Assembly (NCBI RefSeq): GCF_039536765.1
Contig: NZ_BAAAZF010000001.1
Span: 744,001 to 808,000, forward strand
Origin: Parerythrobacter jejuensis
GTDB taxonomy: Bacteria > Pseudomonadota > Alphaproteobacteria > Sphingomonadales > Sphingomonadaceae
Reading direction: 5' to 3'
DNA length: 64,000 bases
This document shows, one piece after another, positions 1 to 8,862 of this stretch. Under the pieces are notes generated by a model. The model did no database searches and was not told the origin of the DNA. It worked only from the letters and a program-made list of their open reading frames with translations. Position 1 is the stretch's first letter. Each line of letters begins with the position of its first letter. A program made the translations under genes and the position numbers.

Positions 1-1334
1 AGGATGAAGCGACTGAGTTCACCGCCCGAAGCGATCTTGCCCAGCGGTGCGAAACCTGCCCCGGCATTGGTCGCGATCAGGAACTCGACCGCGTCGATCC
101 CGCTCGCATTCCATTTCTCCTCCGGCAGTTCCTGAATATCAGTACGGAAGCGCGCGGCATCGAGTTTGAGCGGCGCCAGTTCGTCTGCCACAGCCGCATC
201 CAGTTTCTGCGCGGCCGTGACGCGTTGGTCATGCAATTTGCGCGCAGCATCACGATAGACATCGCCTGCCTCGCGCTCCGCCAGTTCCAGCGCATCAAGT
301 TCCGCCTCGCCGCCTTCGATGGCGTCCAGCGCTGCGCGGAAGGTACGCATTTTTTCGGGAAGTTCATCCACCTCACAGCGATGCTTGCGGGCCAGCGCAC
401 GCAATTCGAACAGCCGGGTTTCCGCCGCATCCAGAGCCGCCGGGTCATGCTGCAGGGCCTCTGCCGCAGCTGCCAGCTTGTCCTCCGCCTCGCCCGCCTC
501 GATCACGGCGCGATCGAGGGCTGCCAGTGCCTCGGCCAGCAGCGGGTGCTCCGCGCCGATCCGGTCCAGCCGGCGGGCCGCGCTGCGCAACTGGGCCAGC
601 GGGGCGTCCGATCCTTCCCAGACGTGGCGCAGTTCTTCCAGGTCACCGGCCAGCCTCTCCCCCTTCTGCATATCGGCACGCGTATTGGCGAGCCGCTCCT
701 CCTCCCCCGCCTGCGGTTCCAGCTGGGTCAGCTCGGCCAGATGCGCGATCAGCAGATCCTGTTCGGCCTTGGCTTCCTCAATTTCTTCCCGCGCCTGGGC
801 CAGTGCCTCGGTCGTCCTGCGCCATTCGTCCCAGGCCTGAGCGACCGCGTCGGTATCGGCCCCTTCTTCATGGGCGGCATAGCGATCGAGCAAGGCACGG
901 TGGCCGCGCGGATTGACCAGGCCGCGATCGTCGTGCTGGCCGTGCAGCTCCACCAGTGCCGGGGCCAGGGTGCGAAGCAACGCAACGCCGACGGGCTGGT
1001 CATTGATAAACGCCTTGGAGCCGCCATCCGCCTTGAGCTGGCGACGGATCAGGAGCGCTTCGCCCTCCTCGATCTCGATATCGGCTTCATCCAGCGCCTC
1101 TGCGACGGGACGCGGCAGCTGCGCGAATTCGAAACTGGCGGTAACACTGGCCTTGCCCTCGCCCGCGCGGACCAGGCCGCTATCGGCGCGATTGCCCAGC
1201 ACCAGGCCGAGCGCATCGAGCAGAATCGACTTGCCCGCACCGGTCTCGCCGGTCAGCACGCCGAGGCCGCGCCCGAAATCCAGGTCGAGTGCCTCGATCA
1301 GCACGATATTGCGGATGGAAAGCCGGGTCAGCAT
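1..1334 (-). CDS. recN: DNA repair ATPase RecN (3' end cut by window edge)
   Basis: SMC-like ATPase that acts in the cytoplasm in recombinational repair of double-strand breaks. The ATG at 1334 opens a protein beginning MLTRLSIRNIVLIEALDLDF, with Walker A GETGAGKS at residues 29-36. The last readable part, near base 1, contains the ABC signature SGGELSR. About 444 codons are present; the family is usually about 550 residues, so the Walker B/D-loop end lies left of base 1. The middle is rich in Ala, Arg, Glu and Leu, as expected for the coiled coil. It lies 106 nt downstream of bamD on the same strand, a common alphaproteobacterial arrangement. The identification is firm; only the end is missing. 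Confidence 0.95.
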   Translation of the reverse strand, partial: MLTRLSIRNIVLIEALDLDFGRGLGVLTGETGAGKSILLDALGLVLGNRADSGLVRAGEGKASVTASFEFAQLPRPVAEALDEADIEIEEGEALLIRRQLKADGGSKAFINDQPVGVALLRTLAPALVELHGQHDDRGLVNPRGHRALLDRYAAHEEGADTDAVAQAWDEWRRTTEALAQAREEIEEAKAEQDLLIAHLAELTQLEPQAGEEERLANTRADMQKGERLAGDLEELRHVWEGSDAPLAQLRSAARRLDRIGAEHPLLAEALAALDRAVIEAGEAEDKLAAAAEALQHDPAALDAAETRLFELRALARKHRCEVDELPEKMRTFRAALDAIEGGEAELDALELAEREAGDVYRDAARKLHDQRVTAAQKLDAAVADELAPLKLDAARFRTDIQELPEEKWNASGIDAVEFLIATNAGAGFAPLGKIASGGELSRFI

Positions 1335-1440
1335 GTCTGGCCCGATTCTCTAGCGAATGTGCGCGGGCGCGTCACCGTGGTGCGCGCGGCTACCCACCAT
1401 CGCGTGCTGACGCCCTATTCCATGGAACAGCGGAGCAGGC

Positions 1441-2253
1441 TCAGCTGGCTGTAACGCCTGCAGCGTGCCGGTCGACCAGCTTGAACGCCTTTTCATACCA
1501 TTCGCTGCCCGGATAGTTGGCCCCCAGCACAGCGGCGTATTTCTTCGCCTCGTTGGGGATCCCCAGCGCCAGGCTGGCTTCGGTCAGGCGGTAAAGTGCC
1601 TCGGGTGTGTGGCTGGTCGTCTGATACGTCTCGACCACGTTCTGGAACCGGATCAGCGAGGCCGCCCATTTGCCCGAACGCTGGTAGAACCGGCCGATTT
1701 CCATTTCCTTGCCCGCAAGGTGATCGTTCACAAGGTCAATCTTGAGCCGCGCATCGGCGGCATATTGCGTGGTCGGGAAGCGGCGATCGACTTCGCGCAG
1801 CGCGGTCAGCGCCTGTTCGGTCGTCTTCTGGTCGCGCTGCACATCGCTGATCTGCTCGTAATAGCTGAGCGCGATCAGGTAGTAGGCATAGGGCGCATCC
1901 TTGTTGCCCGGGTGAATCGACAGGAAACGCTGCGCGCTCTGGATCGACTTCGTGTAATCGCGCGAGACGTAGTAGCTGAAGCTGCTCATCAACTGCGCAC
2001 GGCGGGCCCAGGGCGAATAGGGATGCTGGCGCTCGACCTCGTCAAACAGCGCCGCGGCCAACTTCGCATTGCCGACATCGAGCCGTTCCTTGGCGGAGGC
2101 ATAGAGCGTCTCCACATCGCGCGCGACATAGGCCGTATCGCGCGTGCCGCCGTCCCCGCCGGCACAGGCCGTCAGCGTGGTGGCCGCAAGGGCAGACAGG
2201 GCGAGCGCGCGAAGGCCCGAGCGGGCGGGCGCAGCGATAAGCTTGGAAACCAT
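1441..2253 (-). CDS. bamD: Outer membrane assembly lipoprotein BamD
   Basis: Lipoprotein component of the BAM complex that inserts beta-barrel proteins into the outer membrane from the periplasmic face. From the ATG at 2253 (270 aa) there is a signal peptide with lipobox LTAC at residues 27-30. TPR-like helices follow: AKERLDVGNAKLAAALFDEV, then HPYSPWARRAQLMSSFSYY, then FLSIHPGNKDAPYAYYLIAL, all typical of ComL/BamD. An in-frame upstream start would add 40 residues ahead of the signal peptide and is rejected. Divergent from the helix-turn-helix gene at 2396; probably co-transcribed with recN. Confidence 0.95.
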   Translation of the reverse strand: MVSKLIAAPARSGLRALALSALAATTLTACAGGDGGTRDTAYVARDVETLYASAKERLDVGNAKLAAALFDEVERQHPYSPWARRAQLMSSFSYYVSRDYTKSIQSAQRFLSIHPGNKDAPYAYYLIALSYYEQISDVQRDQKTTEQALTALREVDRRFPTTQYAADARLKIDLVNDHLAGKEMEIGRFYQRSGKWAASLIRFQNVVETYQTTSHTPEALYRLTEASLALGIPNEAKKYAAVLGANYPGSEWYEKAFKLVDRHAAGVTAS

Positions 2254-2395
2254 GGCCTGCCCTATAGCCAGCCGCCACGTGAACGCCAAGTGAAAGGGCG
2301 CGCGGTTTTGTGGAGAGCAATGCCAACGCAAACGCGAACCCGAACACCGGCGCTTGAGGGCCCCGACAAACACCCTTTCCTACAGCCCCCCACCC

Positions 2396-3322
2396 ATGGC
2401 ATCTCCCCTCGCCCCCATGACCCGCCGCACCGATCCCCGCACCGCCCGCCTCCCCGTTCGCGCGGGGGAGCTCCCCACCTTCACCCCCGTCCCGCGCAAG
2501 GGCGCGCGGCATGACGGGTGGACGCAGGCGCGCCAGCAGCGCTTTATCGAGGCGCTGGCCGAGACCGGCTCGGTCCACGCGGCGTGCAAGGCGGTCGATA
2601 TGAGCCAGCGCGGCGCCTATCACCTGCGTCGCCAGCCGGGCGCGGAGAGCTTCCGCGACGCGTGGCAAAAGGCGCTCGACCTGGGCGTGCAGCGGATCGA
2701 GGATGTGGCGATGGACCGCGCGCTGAACGGGGTGGAGGAGCCGCTCTATTCCTATGGCAAGCTGGTCGGCAGCCGGACGAAGTATAATGACCGGCTGCTG
2801 ATGTTCATGCTCCGCAACCGCGCGCCCGAGCGGTTTGCCGCAGGCGGCGGACACCACGCCAAAGGTCTCGGGGGCCTCAACGCCGTCGGCAAGATGGAGA
2901 AGCGTCGGCTCAAGAAGAAATGGCGGCAAGAGTGGGAGGAGGAACAACGCGGCAAACCCCTGCCTCTGGCTGAGGCCCGCCAACTGATCGACCGCAAGCT
3001 GGACGAGCTCCGCCGCCGCTCAGCCCTGCGCCAGCGCGCCCGATGGTGTGCCCTCACCCCCGAAACCCGCGACGCCTACCGCCACTATGAGGAACTGCGC
3101 GCCCGCGACGAACAGCGCTCCGTCCAGATGCCGGACCACTGCCCCGACGAAGCCACCATCGCCGCCGAAGCCCAAGCCCGCGAGGCTGCGGCCCTGCGCG
3201 AGACCGAATCCGACAAAGACGCCCCGAGCCTCCCCCCGCCCGGTTGGGATCGGCGGGGTGTGGTGGAGGAGCCGGAGGACAAGCCAAGGGTGCGGACGGT
3301 GAAGGATGAGAGTTGGGAGTAG
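2396..3322 (+). CDS. Helix-turn-helix protein, terminase-small-subunit-like
   Basis: About 308 aa. The N-terminal third (roughly residues 40-130) has the pattern WTQARQQRFIEALAETGSVH, then AACKAVDMSQRGAYHLRR, then a FRDAWQKALD helix and an ERF-type end near NRAPERFA. This resembles the DNA-binding domain of phage terminase small subunits and a family of sphingomonad proteins of unknown role. The rest is charged, Arg/Glu-rich and probably helical, ending in a Pro/Glu-rich tail. No signal peptide or membrane segment. No large terminase, portal or capsid gene is near, so a packaging role is not supported; a DNA-binding regulator or phage remnant is possible. Start uncertain: TTG 2354, ATG 2396 and ATG 2417 are in frame and none has a clear Shine-Dalgarno. 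Confidence 0.6.
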   Translation: MASPLAPMTRRTDPRTARLPVRAGELPTFTPVPRKGARHDGWTQARQQRFIEALAETGSVHAACKAVDMSQRGAYHLRRQPGAESFRDAWQKALDLGVQRIEDVAMDRALNGVEEPLYSYGKLVGSRTKYNDRLLMFMLRNRAPERFAAGGGHHAKGLGGLNAVGKMEKRRLKKKWRQEWEEEQRGKPLPLAEARQLIDRKLDELRRRSALRQRARWCALTPETRDAYRHYEELRARDEQRSVQMPDHCPDEATIAAEAQAREAAALRETESDKDAPSLPPPGWDRRGVVEEPEDKPRVRTVKDESWE

Positions 3323-3380
3323 CCCAGACATGCGTGACGAAGCACGGACGGCGACCAGCCGACCGCAAGGGCGACTGCCC

Positions 3381-3434
3381 GCCCGAGCTTATGCGAGGAG
3401 GCAAGGGGCGCGGATGCGTCCCGCCCGCAGGGTC
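3381..3434 (+). repeat. 54-bp dispersed repeat, copy 1
   Basis: Matches 56381-56434 at 51 of 54 positions by direct reading. Both copies begin GCCCGAGCTTATGCGAGG and end CCCGCCCGCAGGGTC. The right half can fold: GGGC..GGA(T/C)GCGTCC..GCCC is nearly self-complementary. Copy 1 lies in the 162-nt spacer between the helix-turn-helix gene and vsr. Confidence 0.85.
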
Positions 3435-3484
3435 CCAACAAAAGGTTCTCGCCACCTGCACATCCCTTACCGTAAAGCACCCGA

Positions 3485-3898
3485 ATGGTGGATAACCTCT
3501 CTCCCGAAGAGCGCAGTCGCTTGATGTCGCGCGTGCGTGGTAAGGATACTAAGCCCGAGATGGCTGTGCGCCGACTCGTTCATCGGCTCGGCTTCCGGTT
3601 TCGATTGCACAGACACGATCTGCCCGGAAGTCCCGACTTGGTTTTTCCAATCAGGAAAAAGGTCATCTTTGTCCACGGGTGCTATTGGCACAGGCATAAT
3701 TGCAAAAAGGCAACCACTCCAAAGACAAACGTAGATTTCTGGCAAAAGAAGTTTGACGACAACATTATGAGAGATAATAAGAACTTGATCGACTTGGCCG
3801 AAATGGGATGGGAGACGATGGTCGTGTGGCAGTGCGAGGCAGAAAAGCCTGACGAACTTGCCGATCTTCTGGTCGACTTTCTGGAGACTGCGTCGTGA
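3485..3898 (+). CDS. vsr: Very short patch repair endonuclease Vsr
   Basis: Nicks DNA 5' of the T in T:G mismatches that arise when 5-methylcytosine deaminates, so it normally partners a Dcm-type methyltransferase. 137 aa, close to the family length. Visible residues fall at the positions I recall for E. coli Vsr: catalytic D51 (LPGSPDLV), H64 and H69 in the HGCYWHRHNC block, Zn ligands C66, H71, C73 and C117 (VVWQCE), and D97 (MRD). The N-terminal SRVRGKDTKPEMAVRRLVH is also family-typical. The TGA overlaps the GTG start of the methyltransferase by 4 nt, so the two are translationally coupled. First gene of the restriction-modification block. Confidence 0.95.
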   Translation: MVDNLSPEERSRLMSRVRGKDTKPEMAVRRLVHRLGFRFRLHRHDLPGSPDLVFPIRKKVIFVHGCYWHRHNCKKATTPKTNVDFWQKKFDDNIMRDNKNLIDLAEMGWETMVVWQCEAEKPDELADLLVDFLETAS

Positions 3899-4932
3899 GG
3901 GCGCAGCCGGAAGTCGTCGATCTATTCTGCGGCGTGGGCGCCCTGAGCCATGGCCTCAAATTGGCAGGCTGCGAGATATTGGCGGGCTACGACACCGACG
4001 AACGATGCAAGTTCGCCTTCGAGCAGAACAACGGCGGCGAGTTCATCAAGCGCGACGTCGGAAAGATGTCCGCATACGAAATTATGAGCCACTACTCCGG
4101 CAAAGCGCCGACTGTGCTGGCCGGGTGTGCGCCATGCCAGCCATTCTCGAGCTACAAGCAACGCTACGATGAAGACCCCCAGTGGTCACTCGTCGGCAAA
4201 TTTGCCGAGCTCGCAGCGGCTGTCCAGCCAGACTTCATAACCATGGAAAACGTTCCGTCACTCCTGCGATACAAGGAGGGCAGCGTTTTTCGGGAGTTCA
4301 AAGAGATTTTGAACGATGCCGGATATCCCGTCCGTGCGACCATCGCAAAGTGCGAACTGTTCGGAGTGCCACAGAAGCGAAGGCGTCTTGTTGTCGTCGC
4401 CGCGCATCGGCGCAAGATCGGTCGCCTGATTCCCGCCGAGAATGTCGGGATGACCGTCAAGAAAGCGATTGCCCATTTGCCGGCTATCAGCGCGGGTGAG
4501 ACCGATCCGGCCGATCCGCTTCACACCGCCTCGTCGCTTTCGGAGCTGAACATGCGGCGGATGAAAGCCGCCAAGCCAGGGGGAACATGGCGAGATTGGC
4601 CGGAAGAATTGCGTGCTGCCTGCCATCGACGCGCATCGGGAAAGACCTACCCTGGCGTATATGCTCGCATGACATGGGATGACCCTGCACCCACCATGAC
4701 TACGCAATGCTTTGGTTTCGGAAACGGTCGATTCGGCCATCCTGAACAAGACCGGGCTATAAGCCTTCGAGAGGCTGCTATCCTTCAGTCCTTCCCACCA
4801 GAATACGAATTTCTACCATCAAACGATAAACCTAACTTGAAAGAGGTCGGGCGCTGGATTGGCAACGCAGTGCCTGTGAATCTCGGTAGGGCCATCGGAC
4901 AAACCATTATTTCAAGGTGCGACTACGCATGA
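3895..4932 (+). CDS. DNA (cytosine-5-)-methyltransferase, Dcm family
   Basis: Transfers methyl from S-adenosylmethionine to C5 of cytosine at an unknown recognition site. 345 aa from a GTG start overlapping the vsr stop. Motifs in order: I DLFCGVGALSHG (9-20), IV APCQP with catalytic C81, VI ENV (118-120), VIII QKRRR (160-164), IX REAAILQSFP (292-301), X GNAVPVNLG (323-331). The target-recognition region lies between VIII and IX and carries PAPTMTTQ then GRFGHPEQDR. All catalytic motifs are intact. ATGA overlap with the next gene indicates one operon: vsr - methyltransferase - ATPase/nuclease. The methylated sequence cannot be read from the protein. Confidence 0.93.
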   Translation: MRAQPEVVDLFCGVGALSHGLKLAGCEILAGYDTDERCKFAFEQNNGGEFIKRDVGKMSAYEIMSHYSGKAPTVLAGCAPCQPFSSYKQRYDEDPQWSLVGKFAELAAAVQPDFITMENVPSLLRYKEGSVFREFKEILNDAGYPVRATIAKCELFGVPQKRRRLVVVAAHRRKIGRLIPAENVGMTVKKAIAHLPAISAGETDPADPLHTASSLSELNMRRMKAAKPGGTWRDWPEELRAACHRRASGKTYPGVYARMTWDDPAPTMTTQCFGFGNGRFGHPEQDRAISLREAAILQSFPPEYEFLPSNDKPNLKEVGRWIGNAVPVNLGRAIGQTIISRCDYA

Positions 4933-6926
4933 GCAGAAAGACAACAGAAAAATATGAACTCACAATAAGTCTGAATTCGCTCGAACATCTTGGTATAAAT
5001 CTCTACAGCAATATGGCGGCGGTGCTTTCTGAAATCGTCGCCAATGCCTACGATGCAGATGCAGAGCGCGTTGACATCTCTTGGGATTCCGCTCGCAAAA
5101 AGATTGTTATAACTGACGATGGTCTCGGAATGACCGAGGAGGAAGTCAATCAACGGTTTCTCACTGTCGGCTATCGCAGGCGGAGCGGACAGCCGGGATT
5201 GACCCCAAAACACAAGCGCAAACCCATGGGTCGAAAAGGCATCGGAAAACTCTCACTGTTCTCCATCGCCGATACGGTAGTCGTGGAAACAGCCAAAGAC
5301 GGGGAAAAAAGTGCTTTCAAAATGCACCTGCCTGATATCCGAAAGAAAATCGAAGCGGGCGGAAACGACTCCACTACTTATACGCCCAAGGAAGTGGGAA
5401 CAGACAAAATTGACTTCGTACACGGCACACGAATTACGCTGACCAACTTGCGACGACGGCAGACCCTTGCAACTCCCAAAGCTCTCAAAAAACGGGTCGC
5501 CCGACGCTTTCAAGTCATCGAAAGCCCAAAATTTCGAGTATATATTGACGACGAGGAAGTGAAAGTCGATGACCGAGAGTATTACGATAAGCTACAATAT
5601 ATTTGGACATATGGACAGCAGAAAGACGTAGTCGCACGAGCCAAAAATATTGAACACCATGAAAAGCGGGCGACCACTACTGCACCTGGCGGAGTAACAA
5701 TCTCGGGATGGTTGGGCACAGTAAAAGAGTCGAGTCAGCTCAAGGACGATGATGATGACGATAATTTGAATCGCATCGCTATCTTCGTCCGTGGAAAAAT
5801 GGCACAAGAAGACATACTTGACGCTTTTACAGAGCGCGGCGTTTATGCAGGATATTTGATAGGCGAGCTCAGAGTTGACGGGCTGGATCTATGGGTAGAT
5901 GAAAAGTCCAAGGACGACGATGCTGCAACAAGTAGCCGCCAAAATTTGGTCGAAGGTGACCCAAGATACGTCGAACTGAAGAAGTTTATCGCCGCCGAGC
6001 TCAAACACATCCAAACACGATGGGCAGCCTTGCGAGTTGATTCCGGCGCCAAGAATGCTTTGAAAATTCCCGTTGTAAAAGAGTGGATCGACACACTCAA
6101 ACCAGCAACCCGAACTAAAGCTAAGCAGTGGATTGGAAAATTAAACAAAATCGAAGCGTCGGATACTGAGGAGAAATCCCTCATAAAACAATCCGTTCTA
6201 GCTTTCGAGTTTCACCGCCTGAACGAGAATTTGGATAGGCTCGAAAACATAACGGACGAAGGGGTGCCGACCCTGTTGGAACTATTCTCAGAGGTTGATG
6301 GTCTTGAAGCAAACCTGTATGGTCAGATTGTCAAATCTCGCGTGGGAGTTCTTAGGGCACTCGAAGAGAAAGTCGACGGAAATGCTCTCGAAAAGGTGAT
6401 TCAAAAGTACCTTTTCGATCACCTTTGGCTGATTGATCCAGCATGGGAACGCGCCGACTCCACCGAGTACATGGAGCGCCGAGTCGAAAAAGTAATCGCC
6501 CAAGTAACTTCCAAACTTAGTGCGGCTGAGAAAAAGGCACGCATAGATATTGGTTATCGTAAGACGGCTGGAAAACACGTCATAGTCGAATTGAAGCGTC
6601 CAAACGTCGTAACAACCTCGTTCAAACTAGCAGAGCAAGTTTCAAAATATCGCTCAGGCATGACAAAGGTCTTGAAAAAAGCGGACCTCGACAAAGAGCC
6701 CGTCGAGATAGTGATTGTGCTGGGAAAGCCGCCCTCTGATTGGGCAAATCCTGGAGGAGAAACCGCCTCGCAAGCAACGCTTAATGCGCAAGGAGCGCGT
6801 ATCATATTCTACGAGAATCTTCTTGAGACGTCGTCGAGAATTTATGCAGACTACTTGGCTCACAGAAAGGACGTTGATAAGCTTCAGAAATTGATGGCTG
6901 CTATCGACGATTTTTCGGCAACCTAA
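4929..6926 (+). CDS. GHKL (HATPase) - PD-(D/E)XK nuclease fusion, likely restriction component
   Basis: 665 aa. The N-terminus is a Bergerat-fold ATPase: N-box SEIVANAYDADA (E35, N39), G1 DDGLGM (about 63-68), G2 GRKGIGKLS (from 101). A MutL/MORC-like second domain follows, then an Asp run (DDDDDD, about 273-278) and a helical middle. The C-terminal region has RIDIGY (D540) followed by VIVELKRP (E554, K556), the D...ExK arrangement of PD-(D/E)XK nucleases. From memory, MutL/MORC-like GHKL ATPases coupled to nucleases in restriction-modification operons were described by Iyer, Abhiman and Aravind (2008). The partnership with Vsr and a C5 methyltransferase suggests ATP-dependent restriction; this is inference. 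ATG 4929 overlaps the methyltransferase stop (ATGA) and is preferred to GTG 4917. Markedly A+T-rich codons (AAA, AAT, GAT) suggest transfer. Ends 4 nt from the lepA stop. Confidence 0.8.
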   Translation: MSRKTTEKYELTISLNSLEHLGINLYSNMAAVLSEIVANAYDADAERVDISWDSARKKIVITDDGLGMTEEEVNQRFLTVGYRRRSGQPGLTPKHKRKPMGRKGIGKLSLFSIADTVVVETAKDGEKSAFKMHLPDIRKKIEAGGNDSTTYTPKEVGTDKIDFVHGTRITLTNLRRRQTLATPKALKKRVARRFQVIESPKFRVYIDDEEVKVDDREYYDKLQYIWTYGQQKDVVARAKNIEHHEKRATTTAPGGVTISGWLGTVKESSQLKDDDDDDNLNRIAIFVRGKMAQEDILDAFTERGVYAGYLIGELRVDGLDLWVDEKSKDDDAATSSRQNLVEGDPRYVELKKFIAAELKHIQTRWAALRVDSGAKNALKIPVVKEWIDTLKPATRTKAKQWIGKLNKIEASDTEEKSLIKQSVLAFEFHRLNENLDRLENITDEGVPTLLELFSEVDGLEANLYGQIVKSRVGVLRALEEKVDGNALEKVIQKYLFDHLWLIDPAWERADSTEYMERRVEKVIAQVTSKLSAAEKKARIDIGYRKTAGKHVIVELKRPNVVTTSFKLAEQVSKYRSGMTKVLKKADLDKEPVEIVIVLGKPPSDWANPGGETASQATLNAQGARIIFYENLLETSSRIYADYLAHRKDVDKLQKLMAAIDDFSAT

Positions 6927-6930
6927 ACCC

Positions 6931-8748
6931 CTACTCCTCACCCATCCGCAACGCCGCAATAAACGCCTCCTGCGGAATGCTCACGTTCCCATACTCCCGC
7001 ATCTTGGCCTTCCCCTTCTTCTGCTTCTCGAGCAGTTTCTTCTTCCGGGAAATATCGCCGCCATAGCACTTCGCCGTCACGTCTTTGCGCAGGGCCGAGA
7101 TGGTTTCGCGGGCGATGACCTTGCCGCCGATGGCGGCCTGGATCGGGATTTTGAACATGTGGCGCGGGATCAGGTCTTTCAGGCGTTCGCACATGCCGCG
7201 TCCGCGTGCCTCGGCCACGCCGCGGTGGACGATCAGCGAGAGCGCGTCGACCGGTTCGTTGTTCACCAGGATGCTCATCTTCACCAGATCGCCTTCGCGC
7301 AGGCCGATCTGTTCGTAGTCGAAGCTGGCATAGCCGCGGCTGATGCTTTTCAGCCGGTCATAGAAATCGAACACGACTTCGTTGAGCGGGAGCTCGTACG
7401 TCACCTGTGCGCGGCCGCCGACATAGGTCAGGTCGACCTGGATGCCGCGCCGGTCCTGGCACAGTTTCAGGATGCTGCCGAGATATTCGTCGGGCGTGTA
7501 GATGGTCGCCTTGATCCACGGCTCCTCGATCATCTCGATCCGGTTGGGATCGGGGTAATCGGCCGGGTTGTGGAGCAGGATTTCCTTCGCGTCCTCGTTC
7601 TTCGTCTTGCCCAGCTGGATGCGGTAGACGACCGATGGTGCGGTGGTGATCAGGTCCAGATCATATTCGCGGGTCAGCCGTTCCTGAATGATTTCCAGGT
7701 GTAACAGGCCCAAGAACCCGGCGCGGAAGCCGAAGCCGAGCGCCGCGCTGCTTTCCATTTCGAAGCTGAAGCTGGCATCGTTGAGGCGCAATTTGCCGAT
7801 GCTCTCGCGCAGTTTCTCGAACTCCGCCGCGTCAACCGGGAACAGCCCGCAGAATACCACCGGCTGCACTTCCTTGTAGCCGGGCAGCGCCTGTGTCGCG
7901 CCGTTTTTGGTGGTGGTGATGGTGTCACCCACGCGGGCCTGCTCCACCTCCTTGATCTGGGCGGTTATGAAGCCGATTTCGCCGGGGCCGAGCTCTTCCA
8001 GCTGTTCAATCTTGGGGCGCATGCAACCGACCCTGTCGACCAGGTGCTCTGTGGCGCCTTGCATGAACTTGATCTGCTGGCCCTTCTTCAGCACGCCCTC
8101 GATCACGCGGACGAGGATGACGACGCCGAGATAGGGATCGTACCAGCTGTCGACGAGCATGGCCTTGAGCGGCTTGTCACGCTCGCCCTTAGGGGCGGGG
8201 ATCTTGGCGACGACCGCTTCCAGTACCTCTTCGATGCCGATGCCCGATTTGGCGCTGGCGAGGACGGCTTCGGAGGCGTCGAGGCCGATGATGTCCTCGA
8301 TTTCCTGGCGCACGCGCTCCGGCTCGGCGGCGGGCAGGTCGATCTTGTTGATGACGGAGACGATTTCGTGGTCGTGCTCGATCGACTGGTAGACATTGGC
8401 GAGCGTTTGCGCCTCCACGCCCTGCGCCGCGTCGACCACCAGCAGCGCGCCTTCGCATGCGGCGAGGCTGCGGGAGACTTCATAGGCGAAGTCGACATGG
8501 CCGGGCGTGTCCATCAGGTTGAGCTGGTAGGTCTCGCCATCCTTGGCGGTGTAGTCCAGCCGCACGGTCTGGGCCTTGATGGTGATGCCGCGCTCTTTCT
8601 CGATGTCCATGTTATCAAGGACTTGCTCCGACATCTCACGGTCGGTCAGCCCGCCGGTATGCTGGATCAGCCGGTCGGCCAGCGTGCTCTTGCCATGATC
8701 GATATGGGCGATAATCGAGAAATTGCGGATTCTGGAGAGATCAGTCAT
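6931..8748 (-). CDS. lepA: Elongation factor 4 (LepA), back-translocating GTPase
   Basis: Ribosome-associated GTPase that helps stalled or mistranslocated ribosomes. 605 aa from ATG 8748 ([20 protein letters not shown]). G1 AHIDHGKST sits near residues 14-22, G3 DTPGHVDF, G4 NKIDLP. The LepA-specific C-terminus is present ([20 protein letters not shown]), ending [10 protein letters not shown]. An upstream in-frame start adds 10 residues with no family support. Convergent with the restriction block; stop codons are 4 nt apart and no terminator is visible between them. Confidence 0.97.
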   Translation of the reverse strand: MTDLSRIRNFSIIAHIDHGKSTLADRLIQHTGGLTDREMSEQVLDNMDIEKERGITIKAQTVRLDYTAKDGETYQLNLMDTPGHVDFAYEVSRSLAACEGALLVVDAAQGVEAQTLANVYQSIEHDHEIVSVINKIDLPAAEPERVRQEIEDIIGLDASEAVLASAKSGIGIEEVLEAVVAKIPAPKGERDKPLKAMLVDSWYDPYLGVVILVRVIEGVLKKGQQIKFMQGATEHLVDRVGCMRPKIEQLEELGPGEIGFITAQIKEVEQARVGDTITTTKNGATQALPGYKEVQPVVFCGLFPVDAAEFEKLRESIGKLRLNDASFSFEMESSAALGFGFRAGFLGLLHLEIIQERLTREYDLDLITTAPSVVYRIQLGKTKNEDAKEILLHNPADYPDPNRIEMIEEPWIKATIYTPDEYLGSILKLCQDRRGIQVDLTYVGGRAQVTYELPLNEVVFDFYDRLKSISRGYASFDYEQIGLREGDLVKMSILVNNEPVDALSLIVHRGVAEARGRGMCERLKDLIPRHMFKIPIQAAIGGKVIARETISALRKDVTAKCYGGDISRKKKLLEKQKKGKAKMREYGNVSIPQEAFIAALRMGEE

Positions 8749-8862
8749 TTCCCCGCGCATTACCCGCGCTTCCGGCAAATGTCAGCATGTCTTGTAGACC
8801 GTAATGGGGATGGCGCGAAACAGTTGCCGAACCATCCTCGATTTGTGCGTGTTTCCAGGGTC

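Noticed and set aside
225-1454. Long plus-strand open frame opposite recN
   Set aside because: Antisense shadow of recN; no domain pattern, and recN motifs are clear on the other strand.
2396-3322. Prophage start
   Set aside because: Only a terminase-small-like protein; no other phage gene in the window.
3381-6930. 54-bp repeat as a flanking direct repeat (att site) of the restriction island
   Set aside because: Present only on the left; no copy at the lepA junction and no integrase.
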